Below, piece by piece: positions 40,701 through 41,988 of a stretch of DNA of 41,988 nt. Position 1 is the stretch's first letter; each line of letters begins with the position of its first letter. The notes beneath the pieces were generated by a model. That model was given only the letters and a program-made list of their open reading frames with translations. It was not told the DNA's origin and did not search any database. This DNA comes from CAZPAV01 sp964584755 (GTDB taxonomy: Bacteria > Actinomycetota > Acidimicrobiia > Spongiisociales > UBA5794): contig CAZPAV010000024.1 in NCBI GenBank assembly GCA_964584755.1, forward strand, positions 1-41,988. Reading direction: 5' to 3'. Made by a program: the position numbers and the translations under genes.

Positions 40701-41081
40701 GACCTCCTCGACCTGGTCGCCGGCGTGGAACGCCTTGAGCAGGATCTCCGCGAAGTCCAAGATCCGATACGTCTCATCCGACGAGAAGCGCTTGTTGTGC
40801 GCCCAGTCGTTGCGGGCCTCCCGCAACAGGATCACGTAGCTGCGCTCCGCCTTCCCGAACACCTGCTTGAAGAACTCCCCCCACGTGGCGTCCATTCCCT
40901 TCAACAGGAACGCGAGATCATCCGGATCCGGGTTCCGATCGGGGTGATAGAGCCGGTCGTTGACCGCCTCCACCCAACCCTCGCCGAAGTTCCCCCTCCA
41001 CAACTTCTCCAACGGGTCACGGATCCCGTTGCGCAGCAACGTGAGTGCCTTCCCGACCCGCTCGTGATTCGACATCGCCAT
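37800..41081 (-). CDS. DUF499 AAA+-type ATPase with N-terminal Swt1-like HEPN domain
   Basis: A 1093-residue protein. The first 120 residues form a helical domain with LREARNDWAHNK, where R90 and H95 make the R-x4-H motif of HEPN RNases. From about 160 the DUF499 ATPase follows: Walker A SFGGGKTHS (243-251) and Walker B ALILIDEW (353-360). Next come ITASYPIHPELFDRLYEDWS-like arm residues (RMTASYPIHPELF) and ERFQRTRGMLRLMATVISEL. An acidic Glu/Gly/Pro linker near 985-1010 precedes a final alpha/beta domain (VTITVEINAESEGF). DUF499 ATPases occur with DUF1156 methylases in phage-defence loci. The ATG at 41081 overlaps the previous stop (TGATG). Confidence 0.88.
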   Translation of the reverse strand: MAMSNHERVGKALTLLRNGIRDPLEKLWRGNFGEGWVEAVNDRLYHPDRNPDPDDLAFLLKGMDATWGEFFKQVFGKAERSYVILLREARNDWAHNKRFSSDETYRILDFAEILLKAFHAGDQVEEVQELRKGLQRQVFAEEARSEQRKLAAEATKGEPKAGLAPWREIVAPHPDVAQGRFEQAEFAADLYQVLHGKADVEYQDPKAFFARTYITDGLRDLIRIAAMRLSEQGGDPIVELQTSFGGGKTHSLIALYHLASGEPTSALPGVDNVLADDDLSIPAEVRRAVFVGQMVSPSTPQIKPDGTEVNTLWGDIAWQLGGAEGYAIVAEDDRNATNPGAKLIDLFERFGPALILIDEWVAYARDLPTKADEAKLPGGDFDTQFTFAQALTEAASAVNNTLVLVSIPSSDLEVGGEKGQLALTKLKNVVSRKAAQWRPASTDESFEIVRRRLFEPISPADAKKRDAVIRTYHNLYLDHGADFPSESKEGDYQRRMTASYPIHPELFDRLYEDWSTLERFQRTRGMLRLMATVISELWKRGDQSLMIMPGTIPMDSGAVVSELTKYLDDRWEPIIRTDVDGPNSLPLRIDQQRPNLGRYSATRRVARTTYVGSAPRQEDRRGVDLNHIVLGCVQPGEKPGVFQDALRHLSSEATYLYSQASQYWYDTKPTLTRLASDRAESNYSDDDADIEIRDRIQAVRSTGPFGAVHVFPDGPGDVPDEDDAVRLVILPPTAPHQGSTDESPAIQAAAAILEQRQGGPRINRNLLVFLAADANRIPELRAAVRSWLAWQSILEERGAEDLNLNPSEVKQAETKLREADETIRQRIGESFQHVLVPRQQPGNAEIVWQTTRATGNGDLADKTARKLSSSEDLITAYGGIRIRMDLDRPEAPLWDGDHIGVRKLWGYYCQYLYMPRLASFDVLAAAISDGVAQVNWAAETFAYAEAYDEDADRYRGLKTGQHVDVGGSHTAVLVRPERAMRQRAEEEEQEPPETGDGLEGGEPEGEGPGVAQPTPGIPTRFYARKELDPVRAIRDFGDIINEVASHLGKADGANVTITVEINAESEGFDDRIRRTVSENASQLGFDTHEFEER

Positions 41082-41806
41082 CAGATGTTGCCCTCATGTC
41101 CCGTACGCTGTAGGAGCTCAGTGTGGTATCGCTCTAGCCCGGGAACGATCTCGGATACTTCGGGTTCGGGGTCGATCTCGAATGAACGTGAGGCAGCGAT
41201 CAGCAGCGAGCATCCGAGTGCTGCGCTCATCGCTAGTGCGTGCCGGGCCGGTTCGGGATCGCTCGTGGTGCGCAGAGCCAGAGAATCGTCGAGGTGAGGA
41301 ACCGTACTGCCAAGGTGGCCGTGCACGTAATGGAAAGATACGGTCCGGTACTGAGTGTCATACGCGATCCGCGTCCAGTCGCGCATAGTAAGGACCTCCT
41401 CTCTGCGCAGGATGGGGCTGAGCACGTCCATGAGGCAGCTGAGTGGCAGTTTCCTGCTCATCCTCGCCTCTGTCGAGGCCACTCCGAACACCTTTCTCAT
41501 GCGAGCGTTCTCGAAATCAAGCTGCTCCTTCAGGCGGGCGAGGGCGGCGTCCTGCTCTAGTGCGAGATACGTGGCGTGGGCCCACACTTCGAAGACAGTG
41601 CGATAGATCACCAGCAGGGGTTCGTGGAGATCGTCTTGGTGGAGGACGACCATGCCGCGCAGCAGCCTTTCGAGGCGCTTCAAGTATGCAAGAAGGAAGC
41701 GTTGGTCGTTCCGCTTCGGGGTCTGCTGTTCGGTGAAAGCGGCGAGGGAACCTGCTGTTCGGAGTGCGAGATCGGCGAGCTGTCCTTCAGGAGTAGGGGA
41801 CGTCAC
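41081..41806 (-). CDS. DUF5677-like helical protein of a defence operon
   Basis: A 241-residue, mostly helical cytosolic protein. LLAYLKRLERLLRGMVVLHQ and LVIYRTVFEVWAHATYLALE match the DUF5677 pattern, in which a conserved R..xE.. helix follows a long amphipathic one. The pattern RTVFEVWAH is reminiscent of, but longer than, the HEPN R-x4-6-H motif. No enzyme activity is known. The GTG at 41806 is chosen because AGGAGG (41819-41814) lies seven bases upstream and because it overlaps the previous stop (GTGA). It sits between the methylase and the DUF499 ATPase, so it is an integral operon member by position. Confidence 0.75.
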   Translation of the reverse strand: MTSPTPEGQLADLALRTAGSLAAFTEQQTPKRNDQRFLLAYLKRLERLLRGMVVLHQDDLHEPLLVIYRTVFEVWAHATYLALEQDAALARLKEQLDFENARMRKVFGVASTEARMSRKLPLSCLMDVLSPILRREEVLTMRDWTRIAYDTQYRTVSFHYVHGHLGSTVPHLDDSLALRTTSDPEPARHALAMSAALGCSLLIAASRSFEIDPEPEVSEIVPGLERYHTELLQRTGHEGNI

Positions 41807-41988
41807 AGCAGTACCTCCTGGCCGTCGGTGTTGGTACGGGTGGCGAGCCGGATCAGCTCTGGCCAGGCCTGGACCAGGCTGTTGTAGGCGACGGCTTCCG
41901 ACGCGCAACCCTTGCGATCGGCGACCTGGTAGAGCAGGTAGGCGAGCTGGCGGGCCCGCTCACCCACGCCGGCGCCGACCCGACGCAG
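41803..41988 (-). CDS. C-terminal end of a probable DUF1156 DNA methylase (partial)
   Basis: The last 61 codons of a gene that enters from the right edge. They read ERARQLAYLLYQVADRKGCA and then SEAVAYNSLVQAWPELIRLA before the TGA at 41805-41803. To my recollection DUF1156 (zinc-ribbon adenine methylase) proteins end in this way, with 'LAYRLY..CERKGWA..A.AYN.LV..WP'. A DUF499 gene two steps downstream supports the call, as the two families travel together. No catalytic motif is inside the window, so the assignment depends on the tail and the context. The stop overlaps the next start (GTGA). Confidence 0.65.
   Translation of the reverse strand: MRRVGAGVGERARQLAYLLYQVADRKGCASEAVAYNSLVQAWPELIRLATRTNTDGQEVLL

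Overview
The window is a piece of a high-G+C actinobacterial chromosome. DUF222/HNH, TIGR03084, DUF5996, CtpE-like and LCP proteins all point that way. Many start codons lie 6-10 bases after a TANNNT -10 box, as in leaderless actinobacterial transcripts. Acidimicrobiia or a near relative is my guess, from recollection only. Genes are densely packed, mostly with ATGA, GTGA or TGATG overlaps. No gene-free stretch exceeds 300 bases; the longest are 31501-31765 and 35856-36078.

Bases 1-20,830 are core metabolism. A thiamine-dependent 2-oxoacid dehydrogenase E1 pair runs off the left edge. Next comes an unrecognised protein made of two tandem copies of one domain. A three-gene formate dehydrogenase operon (2787-7211) follows and is the most notable thing here. 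Its catalytic subunit is read through an in-frame UGA as selenocysteine, with a SECIS hairpin resembling that of E. coli fdhF. The N-terminal [4Fe-4S] domain normally found on that subunit sits instead at the C-terminus of the ferredoxin-like subunit three genes later. Then come a gamma-carbonic anhydrase, a TetR-led biotin acyl-CoA carboxylase operon, a TIGR03084 protein, PEP carboxylase, a PuuB-like FAD oxidoreductase, and an MgtC/P-type ATPase pair. FDH, carbonic anhydrase, acyl-CoA carboxylase and PEP carboxylase all handle CO2, bicarbonate or formate.

Bases 20,830-30,085 hold envelope and small conserved genes. They include a PF10081-type alpha/beta hydrolase, a holin-like membrane protein, an LCP wall-polymer transferase divergent from a flippase/sugar-phosphotransferase fusion, a CoA-binding protein, a protein with a ParB-like motif, a GNAT acetyltransferase, a DUF454 protein, a DUF3472-like protein and an intact tRNA-Val(UAC).

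From the tRNA to the right edge the DNA looks accessory and is lower in G+C: single 60-base lines give 48/60 at 5041, 37/60 at 36781 and 36/60 at 41341. It carries a DUF222-HNH nuclease, a possible tyrosine-recombinase remnant, a PAP2-LssY protein, an MFS/ChrB-like resistance module and a probable defence operon. At 36073-36119 lies a 47-base copy of the 3' part of a tRNA-Val (38/47 identical to the intact tRNA, anticodon CAC), in the orientation expected of an attachment-site scar. The defence operon (minus strand) has, in order, the tail of a probable DUF1156 DNA methylase, a DUF5677-like protein, a DUF499 ATPase with an N-terminal HEPN-type motif, and a DUF262-HNH protein whose stop codon lies inside the tRNA scar.
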